Shown: positions 1 through 9,811 of the stretch, piece by piece | How positions within the stretch are numbered: position 1 is the first letter of the stretch | Layout: every line of letters starts with the position of its first letter | Origin: Methanobacteriota archaeon | Lineage (GTDB): Archaea > Thermoplasmatota > Thermoplasmata > Lutacidiplasmatales > UBA184 | NCBI GenBank assembly: GCA_013290045.1 | Contig: JABCYU010000004.1 | Coordinates: forward strand, 1-41,819 | Length of the DNA: 41,819 nucleotides | Direction of reading: 5' to 3' | Made by a program: the position numbers and the translations under genes | The notes under the pieces: model-generated | Told to the model about the DNA's origin: nothing | Seen by the model: the letters and a program-made list of their open reading frames with translations, nothing else | Database searches by the model: none

Positions 1-1
1 T

Positions 2-1465
2 CCGATCTCGTACCTCTTCGGGACCCGGGGGGACGTCGTCAACGACACCAGCCACCTCGAGGTCGGGAACTTCAGCGCGGGACCCGGCCCCGACGGGTTC
101 GCCTACGACCCCGCCAATCGAGCGGTGTACATCTCGAACCTCAATGGCGCCAACGTCACCGTCATCAATGGAACGACGAACCTCCGCCTGACCACCATCG
201 CCGACCCGGGGTGCTCCCCGTCCTCGGAGGCGTACGACCCGACGAACCACTACCTGTACGTCGGCGACAGCTACTCCGCCAACGTCAGCGTGATCGACAC
301 GCGGACCAACACCTGGCTCCGGAACATCACGCTCGCCGCGGCCCCGACGATGGTCCTCGGGGTGGACGGCCGGAACGGCGACGTCTATCTCTCGACCGGC
401 GGCAACGTCTCCGTCCTCAACGCCACGAACGCCGTCGTCGCGACGCTCGCGAGGCCCGCTTCGGCCCCAGCGTTCGGATCGATCGTCTACGACCCGTCCG
501 CCCGGGAGCTCTACGCCCCGGAGGTGCTGACGAGCAGCGTCGGTGTCCTGCAGCCGAGGAACGCCCCCCCGCCCCCGTCGAGCTTTCCGGTGACGTTCAG
601 TGAATCCGGCCTGCCCGGGGGGACTTCCTGGACGGTGGTCTTCCGCGGGAACACGACGACGGCATCGGCTCCCGCCCCGGTGGCCTTCTCCTCCACGAAC
701 GGCTCCTTCGCCTTCCGGGTCTCGGCCCCGGCCGGCTACACGATTACTCCCCTCTCGGGCGTCGTGGACGTCGCGGGGGCGGGGGTGACCCAGGCGGTTC
801 AGTTCGCCCGCAACTATTCGCTCGTGTTCACCGAAACCGGGCTATCGGTCGGCGCCCCATGGTCCGTCGACCTCTCCGGGATGGTCCATCCGGTCTCCAT
901 GGCGAGCGTCGGCTTCGCGCTTCCCAACGGGACGTACGCGTTCTCGATCCCGGCCGTCCCGGGGTTCGTAGCCAACGTGACGAGCGGGAACGCGCAGATC
1001 CAGGGGGAGAACGCGACGGTGGCGATCGGGTTCCGGAGCACGGCCGGTCGCCCCACGTTCGCCGTCACCTTCGCCGAGACGGGGCTTACCACCGGTTCCC
1101 GTTGGTGGGTGACCCTGAACGGATCGGAGATGTCGGCGACCGGCGCCACCATCCGGTTCCTCGAGCCGAACGGGACGCTCTCGTACAACCTGAGCGGCCC
1201 GGCCGGCGAGCGAGCGGCCGTTGCGATGGGACAGGTGACCGTGACCGGGAACCCGACCTCGGTGAGCGTGACCTTCACGGCGAATTCGAGCGTGCCGGGC
1301 ACCCAGCCGATCTCATCCCCGCCCGGTTGGGGGTCGATCGGGCTGGGGCTCCTCGGCGTCGCGATCGTGGTGGTCATCGGACTCGTGCTCCTGCTCTGGC
1401 GCCGCCGGCGAATTCCGCCCGCCGCCCCCTCGCTCCCGCCCCCGCAAGCCGCCCCACCGAAGTAG
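2..1465 (+). CDS. Cell-surface protein: YVTN/NHL-like beta-propeller, three tandem GLP/GT/W repeats, C-terminal TM anchor (5' partial)
   Basis: Frame is open from base 2 (PISYLFGTRGDVVNDTSHLEVGN...) into the listed 125..1465 ORF. Propeller-like repeats (YDPTNHYLYVGDSYSANVSVIDTRTNTW), then FPVTFSESGLPGGTSW / YSLVFTETGLSVGAPW / FAVTFAETGLTTGSRW, then TM IGLGLLGVAIVVVIGLVLLLW-RRRR. Confidence 0.85.
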   Translation, partial: PISYLFGTRGDVVNDTSHLEVGNFSAGPGPDGFAYDPANRAVYISNLNGANVTVINGTTNLRLTTIADPGCSPSSEAYDPTNHYLYVGDSYSANVSVIDTRTNTWLRNITLAAAPTMVLGVDGRNGDVYLSTGGNVSVLNATNAVVATLARPASAPAFGSIVYDPSARELYAPEVLTSSVGVLQPRNAPPPPSSFPVTFSESGLPGGTSWTVVFRGNTTTASAPAPVAFSSTNGSFAFRVSAPAGYTITPLSGVVDVAGAGVTQAVQFARNYSLVFTETGLSVGAPWSVDLSGMVHPVSMASVGFALPNGTYAFSIPAVPGFVANVTSGNAQIQGENATVAIGFRSTAGRPTFAVTFAETGLTTGSRWWVTLNGSEMSATGATIRFLEPNGTLSYNLSGPAGERAAVAMGQVTVTGNPTSVSVTFTANSSVPGTQPISSPPGWGSIGLGLLGVAIVVVIGLVLLLWRRRRIPPAAPSLPPPQAAPPK

Positions 1466-1600
1466 GTCGTCTCGCCCCGGACCCTCGCCGGATTCCGGCC
1501 GATGTCGGACCCGCCCAACGGCGGGGTTTGGGGAGCTCGAACCCCCGGGCCAGTTCCGGTCCGGTCGGAGAGCGGGCGCCCTTCGGGCGATGCCGGGGGA

Positions 1601-2293
1601 TCAGTAGGGCACGCCGACCGCACCCGCGAGGAACCGGTTGAGCGGGTCGAGCGAACGACAGATCGCGACGAACTTCTCCGGAAACCGGGGGCCCGTCACG
1701 ACCGAGTCGGCGACCGTCTGACCCGTCGTGAACCCCTTTCGCTTGAGATCCGCGATGTACGGGTGATCCGGATCGAAACCGGGCGGTGGGCGCTTGAGCG
1801 ACTCCCCCTCGATCTCCGGCACCTGGGCGCGGACCTTCTTCCACGCGCCAGGACGCTCGGCGATCGCGGTGCGGATCTTCGCGAGGTGGGGGGGCGCGGC
1901 CTGCCAGACGCCGGCGTAGACCCACGAGTCCCCCGGTGCCAGGTGGAGAAAGAACCCGGGGAGGTGCTCCTCGTCGGCCGTGACCCCGTCGTGCCAGAAG
2001 TGGATCCCGATGCTCGTCCGGTACGGGCTCTTGTCCTTCGAGAACCGCACGTCCCGGTAGATCCGCATGATCGAGCCGCCGACCGGTCGCGGGTCGGCGA
2101 CGAGGTGGCGGCTGATCTTCTGGAGCTTCGGGCCCATGGCCTCGACGAACGCCCGGGTCGGGGCCTGGACGCTCTCATCGAACCGGCCCTTGTTCGCCTG
2201 GAACCAGTTCCGCTCGTTGTGCTTCGCGAGCTCGCGAAGGAACCGGAAGAACTCGGGGGTGAATCGCTCGGGGGCGCTGCGGTCGCTCGCCAT
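1601..2293 (-). CDS. DUF2461 (TIGR02453-like) family protein
   Basis: FFRFLRELAKHNERNWFQANKGRF and RIYRDVRFSKDKSPYRTSIGIHFWHDG are characteristic of DUF2461. Confidence 0.85.
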   Translation of the reverse strand: MASDRSAPERFTPEFFRFLRELAKHNERNWFQANKGRFDESVQAPTRAFVEAMGPKLQKISRHLVADPRPVGGSIMRIYRDVRFSKDKSPYRTSIGIHFWHDGVTADEEHLPGFFLHLAPGDSWVYAGVWQAAPPHLAKIRTAIAERPGAWKKVRAQVPEIEGESLKRPPPGFDPDHPYIADLKRKGFTTGQTVADSVVTGPRFPEKFVAICRSLDPLNRFLAGAVGVPY

Positions 2294-2472
2294 GCTCGAC
2301 CTCGGCGCTCCTCGGAAACGTCCCGGGCGGATAGCCGTTCGGGGACCTGGCTCCCTCGGCGTCGGCCTCCGGAAACGTCCCGCCCGGGAAATCCGGGCGT
2401 CTACGGATTCCCCCGGGGCCCCCGGAATACTACCTCGGGCGGGTATACCCGCCCCCGTCGCGGTTGGGGATC

Positions 2473-3693
2473 ATGGTCCGCAACCGGAAGGCCCGAATCC
2501 TCGGCTACTCAGCGTTGGCGCTCGTCCTGATCGCTTCGTCGGTGGGGATCCTCTCGGCGGGGGCCGCCCCGGACGATCGGGCCGGCCCGAGCCACGGCAG
2601 CAGGCCGGCGAGTCCGCCGAACACCCTCCCGCAGACCACGTTCGTCCCGGCGCCCCCGACGGGAGCGAAAGGGCCGGACGACATCACCCACCTCGCGCTC
2701 CGGGCGCTCGACCACGGACGGGACGTCGTCTGGACCGCCTACCAGAACGGGGTCAACCCGAACGGGACCGCGGGCGCTCCCGGCGGGCCCACGCACAGCA
2801 CCGTCGTGGGCTACGACCGGCTCAGCGGGGCCGTCGTGCGCAGCATCAACATCTCGGGCAAGGTCGACGGGCTCGCCGCCGACCCGTGGATGGGGACCCT
2901 GATCGCCACGGCCAACGAGGACGTCAACTCCGCCTTCCAGCTGATCTACCCGGTCACCGGCGCCGTCGCGACCTACTCGTACAGCCCGAACCCGGCCGTC
3001 TCAGGCAACGGGGGGACCGACAGCATCGCGGTCCGGGCCGGGGTGATCTACGTCGCGCACTCGAACCCGAACGACACCCGCCAGGCGACGGACTACCGGG
3101 TGACCCTCCATGCCGCGACCCTGACGGCGCAGCTGACGCCCGTCTTCTACGACGACAGCTCGGCGATCGACGTCCTCACGCACGCATCGGTGACCCTCGC
3201 GCTCACCGACCCGGACACGAACTTCATCATGCCCCACGCGAGCCCGCGCTTCGGGGGCGAGCTCGCCACCATCGGCCAGGCCGACGGCGAGATCGTCTTC
3301 GAGGCGAACGGGGCCCACCACCCCCTGCTCCACGTCCTGCCCCTCCACGACAACGTCTCCGGGAACGTGCCGCCGATCGACGGCATCGCCGTCGCGACCT
3401 GCAACGCCGGAACGCTCTACGTCGTGGACGCGAAGGCGAACACGATCCTCGCGCTCAACACGACCGGCTGGCCCGCGGGCACGGTCTTCCTCGGGGAGCC
3501 GAGCGACAACGGCAACCCGCTCGTCGGAACCCTCAACCTGAACACCGGGAACATCACGCCGCTCGGCAACCACTTCGTGAGCCCGAAGGGCCTCCTGTTC
3601 GTCCCCGACTACTCGGCGGGATGCGGCCTCGGCGGGCACGGCTGGAAGTCGCACGAGGGGGACTCCGGCTCCGAACGCGGCGAAGAGGAGTAG
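2473..3693 (+). CDS. Secreted beta-propeller-like protein
   Basis: N-terminal signal (MVRNRKARILGYSALALVLIASSVGILSAGAAP) and repeated propeller-like strands. The ATG at 2473 is preferred over the TTG at 2464. Confidence 0.7.
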   Translation: MVRNRKARILGYSALALVLIASSVGILSAGAAPDDRAGPSHGSRPASPPNTLPQTTFVPAPPTGAKGPDDITHLALRALDHGRDVVWTAYQNGVNPNGTAGAPGGPTHSTVVGYDRLSGAVVRSINISGKVDGLAADPWMGTLIATANEDVNSAFQLIYPVTGAVATYSYSPNPAVSGNGGTDSIAVRAGVIYVAHSNPNDTRQATDYRVTLHAATLTAQLTPVFYDDSSAIDVLTHASVTLALTDPDTNFIMPHASPRFGGELATIGQADGEIVFEANGAHHPLLHVLPLHDNVSGNVPPIDGIAVATCNAGTLYVVDAKANTILALNTTGWPAGTVFLGEPSDNGNPLVGTLNLNTGNITPLGNHFVSPKGLLFVPDYSAGCGLGGHGWKSHEGDSGSERGEEE

Positions 3694-3816
3694 GGCGGAA
3701 CCCCGGGGCCCCGGGACCCCCGCGCGCCCCGTCGGCTCCGTCGCGGCGGGGCCGGACGCCACCGGCGTTCGGACGCTTCCGCCAAACCCAAGAAGGAGCG
3801 GCGCGGTGGCCCACCG

Positions 3817-4608
3817 ATGCCCATCGAGTTCGAGACCGATGGGCCCGTGGCGTGGATCACCCTCAATCGACCCGAGGCGCTCAACGCGATCGACCCGGAG
3901 TCCCACGCCGAGCTCCTCGGGGCCTGGACCCGGTTCCGGGACGACGATCGCTTGCGGGTGGCGGTGCTCACCGGCGCCGGGCCGAAGGCGTTCTGCGCCG
4001 GCGTCGACCTGAAGCGGATGGGCGAGTTCTACCCGGGCGAACCGGGGCCGGAGCGCGTGGAACGGTGGAACCGGGAGCCCGGGATCGGCGGCATCACGCG
4101 CAACCTGGAGGTGGGAAAGCCGGTGCTCGCCGCGGTCAACGGGCTCTGCCTCGGAGCCGGGCTCGAGCTCGCGCTCGCCTGCGATCTGCGGATCGCGAGC
4201 GAGAACGCCACCTTCGGGCTGCCCGAGGTCCGATGGGCGATCATTCCGGGTCAGGGCGGGACCCAACGACTTCCGAGGGCGATCCCGCCGGCCGTTGCGC
4301 TGGAGATGATCCTCACGGCCCGGCCCATCGATGCCGCCCGAGCGCTCTCCGTCGGCCTCGTGAACCACGTCTACCACCCTGACCGTCTCCGGGCCGAAGC
4401 GGCCGAGCTCGCCGGGGCGATCGCCGCCCACCCGGCGCGGGCCGTCCGGAACGCGCTCGCCGCGGTGCGCGGAGGCCTCGCATTGCCGCTGTCGGATGGC
4501 CTGCGGCTCGAGCAGGAGCTCGCGGACCCGCTCCGCGACGCTCCGGACAACCGGGAAGCCCGAGCCGCGTTCCGCGAAAAGCGGGCTCCCCGATGGTCCG
4601 ACCCCTGA
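3817..4608 (+). CDS. Enoyl-CoA hydratase/isomerase family protein
   Basis: Crotonase motifs: WITLNRPEALNAID, GAGLELALACDLRIASENATFGLPEV, IIPGQGGTQRLPR. Confidence 0.92.
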   Translation: MPIEFETDGPVAWITLNRPEALNAIDPESHAELLGAWTRFRDDDRLRVAVLTGAGPKAFCAGVDLKRMGEFYPGEPGPERVERWNREPGIGGITRNLEVGKPVLAAVNGLCLGAGLELALACDLRIASENATFGLPEVRWAIIPGQGGTQRLPRAIPPAVALEMILTARPIDAARALSVGLVNHVYHPDRLRAEAAELAGAIAAHPARAVRNALAAVRGGLALPLSDGLRLEQELADPLRDAPDNREARAAFREKRAPRWSDP

Positions 4609-4663
4609 GGGGGCGGCCGCGCCGGCGTTCCCGACGGATCGCGAACGCGTCCGATCGGGGACG

Positions 4664-5170
4664 CTAGTCGCCCGACTCGAGTTCGGCGCACGTGGCGCGG
4701 GCGAGCCGCTCGAGCAGGGGGGTTCCGACCTCGGAGAGGGCGTGGGCGACGAGCATCGAGGGGGGCGTGGTCGAGCAGGCGACGCGCAGGGTCGATCCTC
4801 CCTCGATCGCTCCGGGAAGGAACGGAACGCCGGACCCCACGGAGGCACGCGGGACGACGAGCAGGTACAACCACGCGTCCGGTTCCTCCGGGGGCGGGGC
4901 CGACGATCGGACCGGAGACCAATCGACCCGTCGGCGCCACCCGACGGTCCCGGGCGGAACGACCCCGTAGGGCACGTCGACGACGGGTCCGAGGCGGAAC
5001 CCGGTGTACTCCCGGAGCTCGGCGACGTGGAGCGCGGCCTCGTCGAAATCCTCGCGCAGGCTCTCGATTGCCTCGCGCTCCACGGCCACGGGTGCCGGTG
5101 CCGGGCGGTGGGGAGGGGCTCCGCGGGGGCCGGGGGTCGCTCGTTTGGTGCGGTGGGGGGGCGAAGACAT
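4664..5170 (-). CDS. Hypothetical protein
   Basis: 168-aa ORF with ordinary amino-acid composition; T/A-rich ctttcaaaagg promoter-like sequence just upstream on the minus strand. No family recognised. Confidence 0.55.
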   Translation of the reverse strand: MSSPPHRTKRATPGPRGAPPHRPAPAPVAVEREAIESLREDFDEAALHVAELREYTGFRLGPVVDVPYGVVPPGTVGWRRRVDWSPVRSSAPPPEEPDAWLYLLVVPRASVGSGVPFLPGAIEGGSTLRVACSTTPPSMLVAHALSEVGTPLLERLARATCAELESGD

Positions 5171-5248
5171 GCGGCACGGGACCCTTTTGAAAGTACAAGA
5201 AAGCGGCGGTACCGAGGCGCTCGATGGCCCGGGGACAGGGGCCGTGGC

Positions 5249-7816
5249 CTACCCGAGCCGCCCGGGGGACTGGATCGGCGGGCGGTCGCCCGCAGGCCGG
5301 TGAATCGGCCAGAGGCGCCGCAGCATCAGGGCGGCCGTCGCGGCGATGAGGAGGGCCGCGGGGGAGGCGACGAGCAGCTGGAGCGGCCAACCGGAACTCG
5401 GGAGCAGGTGGAACCCGAGCGGCCCCGTCGCGTTCGCCGTCAGCGCGCAGACGGGGGCCCGCGCGCAACTCGGGGTCCGATTGAGGGCGAGGACGAGCGT
5501 CGGCAAGTTCCCCGACGGGGTGAGGACGACGAGCGAGGAACGGCTCTCATAGCCCGACGCGGAGCCGACGACCACCGCCGGGCCGGGGGGACCGAGGAGG
5601 GAGAATCGGACGGTCCCGTCGGCTCCGGTCGTCCCGGAGAAGTTGGGGGCGACGGAGACCGTGCCCCCGGAGATCGGCGAGCCATCCGACCGGTCGATGA
5701 GGCGGACGGTGAGGTTGTCGCCGCTCGGAGCTCCCAGGGAGATCAGCCAGGTCGTCGTCGTCGCCCACGGATGGTACCCCGGCCCGTAGCGCACCGGGGC
5801 CAGGCCGGGCGCCGATACGCTCACCGTGAAGTTGGCGCCGCCGATGGTGACGTTGAACCAACCTCCGTGCCCCGTGGAGAATCGCACGGGTCCGACCGAC
5901 AAGGGGTCGATGGAGGTCAGTACCCCGCTCGCTCCGATGATCGGAGCGCCATCCGACCCGCGGACGACCTCGATCCGCAGCGGGCCGCTCGGCCTCAGGG
6001 TGAGATTGGCGAGGACGTTCGCGTTCGGGGGAGTGAGGACCGAGTCGTTGGATCCCGAGTACCCGGAGCGGGAGCCGCTGAACGTGAGAACCCCCCCGGC
6101 GAACGGCAGCCTCAGGGGGCCGAGCTGCCCGGTGCCGTCGCAGGTTCCGAGGATCACGCTACCATCGAGCGTGACCGTCACGTTCGGGAGGGGAACGGGA
6201 CCCGTCGACCCGCCGATCCCCCAACACCGGATGGTGGCGATCGGGAGGTCCTGGAGCCGGATGGTGAGCGCGGCATGCGCGGCGAAGGGGGCGCTGTACC
6301 ACAGCGTCTTGGTGTAGTACCCCAGGCGGGTGACGGTGACGTTCCAGCCGATCCCCGGTGAGACGTACGCCCGGACCGTCCCGTTCGGATCGGTCGTGCC
6401 CGGTGTGGGGCTGCACGGCCCGTCGTACACGATGCTCGCGCCCACGACCGGAGCGCCGGTGGCGAGGTCGAGGACGGTGACGTTCAGCTCGGTGGAGGTC
6501 GGCGGGCATTTGGGGGGAGGCCCGTGGCTCCCGTTCGGCAGTTTCGGGATGAAGCAGTTCGGGAACGGCGGATTCGGAGACTCCAACAGCCAGGTATTCA
6601 CCGGGAGACCAGCGAGGGAAGGACTGGCCGACCAGACGAACATTCCCGCGCAGCCGTTCTGCTCCGGCTCGGCCACAGTCGGGTCGTACAGCGGTGGGGG
6701 CTGGTCCGAGAACTGGATCGTCGCCCACTGCCGGGTGGCCGGATCGAACAGCTCGGTGTCGTCGAGCACCCTCGGTCCGGACGCCCCGGGCTGGAACCCC
6801 CCGAACAGGAGGGTGGCGTTCTGCGTCGGGTCCCACTCGAAGGCCGGCGACGCCCTCGGGAAGATGACCGCGCCGGTGGCGTTGACGACTCGCCACGCCG
6901 TGTCCCCGGGTCGGTAGGTCCACAGCGTGCTCGAGCAGGTGGTCCCGCACCCCCCGAACAGGTAGAACTGCCGGTCGACGGTGTCGAAGATCATCGACGA
7001 GCCAAACATCGGCGCCGGGGCCCCCGCGAGGAACAGTTGGGTCCAGGTGCGGGTGGAGAGGTTCAGCATCCACGTGTCGTTCCACAACGCCTCGCCGGTC
7101 GAGCTCCCGTATCGGAACGAAGGGTCGACCCCTCCTTCCAGGATCGCGATGTTCCGGGCCGGGTCGACGGCCATCGCCGCGCTCTGGCGGGCGGACGGCG
7201 ACGGGCCGTGGGTCGCGTTCGTCCAGTTCTCGCGGGCGAAGTCGAACACCCACGTCTCGTTCGACACGCGCTGCTGGGTGAGGTTGGTGATCCCCCCGAA
7301 GATGACCCCGATCCCGAGGGTGGGATCCGAGCCCGACGACATGTTCGCCCGGGGAGTGGGCGCGTATCCCAATGGCAGATTCCACTCCGACCAGTTGTAC
7401 GGGGTCGAATTGTACTCGATCGTCGTGTTTCCGAGACCGCCGCTCGCGAGACCGCCAAAGATCGTCAGGTTGTTCGTGGGATTGTCGATGAGGAACGCGC
7501 CGCCTTCCCCCAAGGTGTGGCTGTTGTCCCCGGGCCCGTAGATCCACCAGCCGATCGACCAATCGTAGCCCCGTTGGACATCTGGGTGCACGAGAGGCCC
7601 CCGGAGTCCCGGCAACGTGCCCGTCCCGCCCTCCGCGCTCCGGGCTAGCTCCCGAGGATGGGTTCCGGCGGTCCCGGGCGAATGGGGCGCCCCGCGGGCA
7701 TCCACGGGCGGGGAGGTGAACAATAACGACGAGACCGAGACGAAGGCGATCGTCACCGCCATCCACGGGACCGCGACGGCGCCGGGTCTGCTCGGGGACC
7801 AAGGGGAGCGGTTCAT
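5249..7816 (-). CDS. Large secreted kelch-type beta-propeller protein with carboxypeptidase-regulatory-like repeats and C-terminal TM
   Basis: Signal peptide MNRSPWSPSRPGAVAVPWMAVTIAFVSVSSLLF; kelch repeats (FGGLASGGLGNTT, FGGITNLTQQR, YLFGGCGTTC, LLFGGFQPG); Ig-like regulatory repeats; C-terminal TM. Start moved to M at 7816. Confidence 0.8.
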   Translation of the reverse strand: MNRSPWSPSRPGAVAVPWMAVTIAFVSVSSLLFTSPPVDARGAPHSPGTAGTHPRELARSAEGGTGTLPGLRGPLVHPDVQRGYDWSIGWWIYGPGDNSHTLGEGGAFLIDNPTNNLTIFGGLASGGLGNTTIEYNSTPYNWSEWNLPLGYAPTPRANMSSGSDPTLGIGVIFGGITNLTQQRVSNETWVFDFARENWTNATHGPSPSARQSAAMAVDPARNIAILEGGVDPSFRYGSSTGEALWNDTWMLNLSTRTWTQLFLAGAPAPMFGSSMIFDTVDRQFYLFGGCGTTCSSTLWTYRPGDTAWRVVNATGAVIFPRASPAFEWDPTQNATLLFGGFQPGASGPRVLDDTELFDPATRQWATIQFSDQPPPLYDPTVAEPEQNGCAGMFVWSASPSLAGLPVNTWLLESPNPPFPNCFIPKLPNGSHGPPPKCPPTSTELNVTVLDLATGAPVVGASIVYDGPCSPTPGTTDPNGTVRAYVSPGIGWNVTVTRLGYYTKTLWYSAPFAAHAALTIRLQDLPIATIRCWGIGGSTGPVPLPNVTVTLDGSVILGTCDGTGQLGPLRLPFAGGVLTFSGSRSGYSGSNDSVLTPPNANVLANLTLRPSGPLRIEVVRGSDGAPIIGASGVLTSIDPLSVGPVRFSTGHGGWFNVTIGGANFTVSVSAPGLAPVRYGPGYHPWATTTTWLISLGAPSGDNLTVRLIDRSDGSPISGGTVSVAPNFSGTTGADGTVRFSLLGPPGPAVVVGSASGYESRSSLVVLTPSGNLPTLVLALNRTPSCARAPVCALTANATGPLGFHLLPSSGWPLQLLVASPAALLIAATAALMLRRLWPIHRPAGDRPPIQSPGRLG

Positions 7817-8169
7817 CGTCGCGGTCCCGGCAGCTCCGCCACGCGGCTTGGCTCGAGTCCCAGGAGGAACTCCCAGGAGGCGCGGGTGGACGCCGTCGAT
7901 CCGGGGGTGCCCGTGAGGAGGTGTTGGATCCGCCCGTCGCTCCACTCGAGGAACACTTGGGGGATCAGATAGTCGTCCGACCAGTCGCCATGGGCCTCGA
8001 CCAGGCGATCGGCGACGCGCTCCTGTTCGCGGATATCGATGTCGAGGAGGCGGAGCGGCACCCCGAGTCGCTTCGCCAGGACGGGCGCGCGTTCGGTCGA
8101 GATCGGATCACAGTGCGGACACCAGTGGGCGAGCACCAGGTCGAGGCGAACCGGGCTCGCCGACGCCAT
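7813..8169 (-). CDS. Thioredoxin/glutaredoxin-fold protein with CPHC motif
   Basis: LDLVLAHWCPHCDPISTERAPVLAKRLGVPLRLLDIDI; stop overlaps the start of the kelch gene as ATGA. Confidence 0.7.
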   Translation of the reverse strand: MASASPVRLDLVLAHWCPHCDPISTERAPVLAKRLGVPLRLLDIDIREQERVADRLVEAHGDWSDDYLIPQVFLEWSDGRIQHLLTGTPGSTASTRASWEFLLGLEPSRVAELPGPRR

Positions 8170-8277
8170 CCCGCGACCCCCCACTCCCCTAGACCGCGGA
8201 CAAGCCTTGAGGATGACCTCCGGGTCGGCGCGAACTCCGGCGCCCGCTCAAATACCGCCGCCGCGGTCGGCGTTCCC

Positions 8278-8592
8278 ATGGCCCGCCGACGTCCGGTCCC
8301 CAAGCCGCGATCCTCCGCGAGAGCGCGAGCTCGCAAGCCACCGGCCGTCGGGCCGAAGGTGACGGTCGTCGTGCCGACCGAGATCCCGTTCCCGCCGAGA
8401 TTGCGCGAGGAGCCCCACGCGCACGCCGTCTGCCGCAACTGCGGGCGGATCGCGGGGGTGGCACTGACCCAGCTCGACCTGTTCGAGCTCGAGCTCTTGG
8501 CCGACCGTCGGCCGACCGGATGGTCGGTCGAGGGGGTCACCTTCTCCCTCACCGGCCTCTGCCCCCGATGCGGGCGCTCCGGCCCCCGGTGA
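8278..8592 (+). CDS. Stand-alone Fur C-terminal (metal-binding/dimerisation)-like domain protein
   Basis: HAHAVCRNCGRIAGVAL...GWSVEGVTFSLTGLCPRCG resembles the Fur C-terminal domain. A TATA-like ctcaaatacc lies about 25 nt upstream of the ATG, so there is no room for an N-terminal wHTH. Confidence 0.6.
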   Translation: MARRRPVPKPRSSARARARKPPAVGPKVTVVVPTEIPFPPRLREEPHAHAVCRNCGRIAGVALTQLDLFELELLADRRPTGWSVEGVTFSLTGLCPRCGRSGPR

Positions 8593-8632
8593 CCCCCGCG
8601 GCACTCCGGGTGGCTCGGTCGGGACGGTCGAC

Positions 8633-9787
8633 ATGATGGGTTTCCTCACCGCGCCCCGTCTCGCATTCGGCGTCGGCGCCCTCGAACAGCTGAGCGCGCT
8701 GGGCGCGCGCCGCGCGCTCGTGGTGGTCGATCCGAACGTCGCACGTCTCGGACTCGAGCGCCGGGCGATCGAGGAGCTTCGGAAGACCGATACGGCCGTT
8801 GAGACCTGGGCCGGGCCGCCGGTCGACTCCACCGTTGAGGAGCTGGAACCGGGGGTGGCCAAGGCGAACGCCTTCCAACCGGACTGGATCGTCGCGGTCG
8901 GGGGCGGGAGCACGATCGATGCGGCGAAGGGCGTGTGGCTCCGCTTCGAGCGTCCGGAGCTGCCGATGGAGACGATCACCCCGCTCGTCGAACTCGGGTT
9001 GCGACGGCGTTGCCGCTTCGTCGCCGTGCCGACGACGAGCGGCAGCGGCGCGGAGGCCGGCTGGACCGTGGGTTTCCGGCGGGAGGGAGCCCTCCCGCTG
9101 GAGGTCGGATCGCGCGATCTCGTCTCCGACTGGGCGTTGTTGGACGCCACGCTCGCGCGCAGCATGCCGAGCGACGTCCGGGCGAACTCGGGGGCGGACC
9201 TGCTGGCCCACGCGCTGGAGGCGATCGCGTCGGAATGGTCGAACCCGTTCTCCGACGCCCTCGCGCGAGAGGCCCTGGCGACGGCGCTCACGAACCTGCC
9301 GAAGGTGGCGAAGCATCCGGACGACGACGAGGCGCGGACCGAGATCCACTACGCGGCGACGATGGCCGGCATCGCCGTCTCGAATTCGCAGGTCGGGGTC
9401 GGCCACGCCCTCGCCGCGGCGCTCGCGTCGGAGTTCCGCGTCGCCCACGGTCGGCTCCTCGGGGTCCTGCTGCCCTACGTGCTCGAGTACAACTTTCCGG
9501 CCGCGCGGGACCGTTACGGTACCCTCGCGCCGCTTCTCGGCCCGGCGTCGGTGCAGCATCGCGCCGCTCTTCCCGACCGGATCCGACCGGTCCTCGAGCA
9601 GCTCGGGATCCCCGCCACCCTGGAGGGAGTAGGGATCCCGGCGGCGGATCTCACGCCGCGGATCGCCGAGATCGCGCGGCGGGCCTCGAACAGCCCCGGG
9701 GCCGTCGCCAACCCGCGCGTCCCGTCGGACGACGAGATGCAGGCGTTGCTCCGAATCGCCCTGGCGGGCGGCCACGTCAACTTCTGA
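8633..9787 (+). CDS. Iron-containing alcohol dehydrogenase family protein
   Basis: DWIVAVGGGSTIDAAKGVW, FVAVPTTSGSGAEA, ALEAIASEWSNPFSDALA, GVGHALAAAL, VAHGRLLGVLLPYVLEYN. Confidence 0.88.
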   Translation: MMGFLTAPRLAFGVGALEQLSALGARRALVVVDPNVARLGLERRAIEELRKTDTAVETWAGPPVDSTVEELEPGVAKANAFQPDWIVAVGGGSTIDAAKGVWLRFERPELPMETITPLVELGLRRRCRFVAVPTTSGSGAEAGWTVGFRREGALPLEVGSRDLVSDWALLDATLARSMPSDVRANSGADLLAHALEAIASEWSNPFSDALAREALATALTNLPKVAKHPDDDEARTEIHYAATMAGIAVSNSQVGVGHALAAALASEFRVAHGRLLGVLLPYVLEYNFPAARDRYGTLAPLLGPASVQHRAALPDRIRPVLEQLGIPATLEGVGIPAADLTPRIAEIARRASNSPGAVANPRVPSDDEMQALLRIALAGGHVNF

Positions 9788-9811
9788 TCCCACGATCGCC
9801 GAGGTCGGCAG

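Noticed and set aside
1500-1545. tRNA-like TCGAAC segment (ggagctcgaaccccc)
   Set aside because: No acceptor, D-arm or anticodon structure could be built around it.
2067-4382. 771-aa plus-strand ORF and other long overlapping ORFs (3001..4848 -, 4496..6361 +, 6159..7802 -, 33432..35744 +)
   Set aside because: Arg/Pro/Gly-rich shadow ORFs with no recognisable domains that overlap well-supported genes; typical of high-GC sequence.
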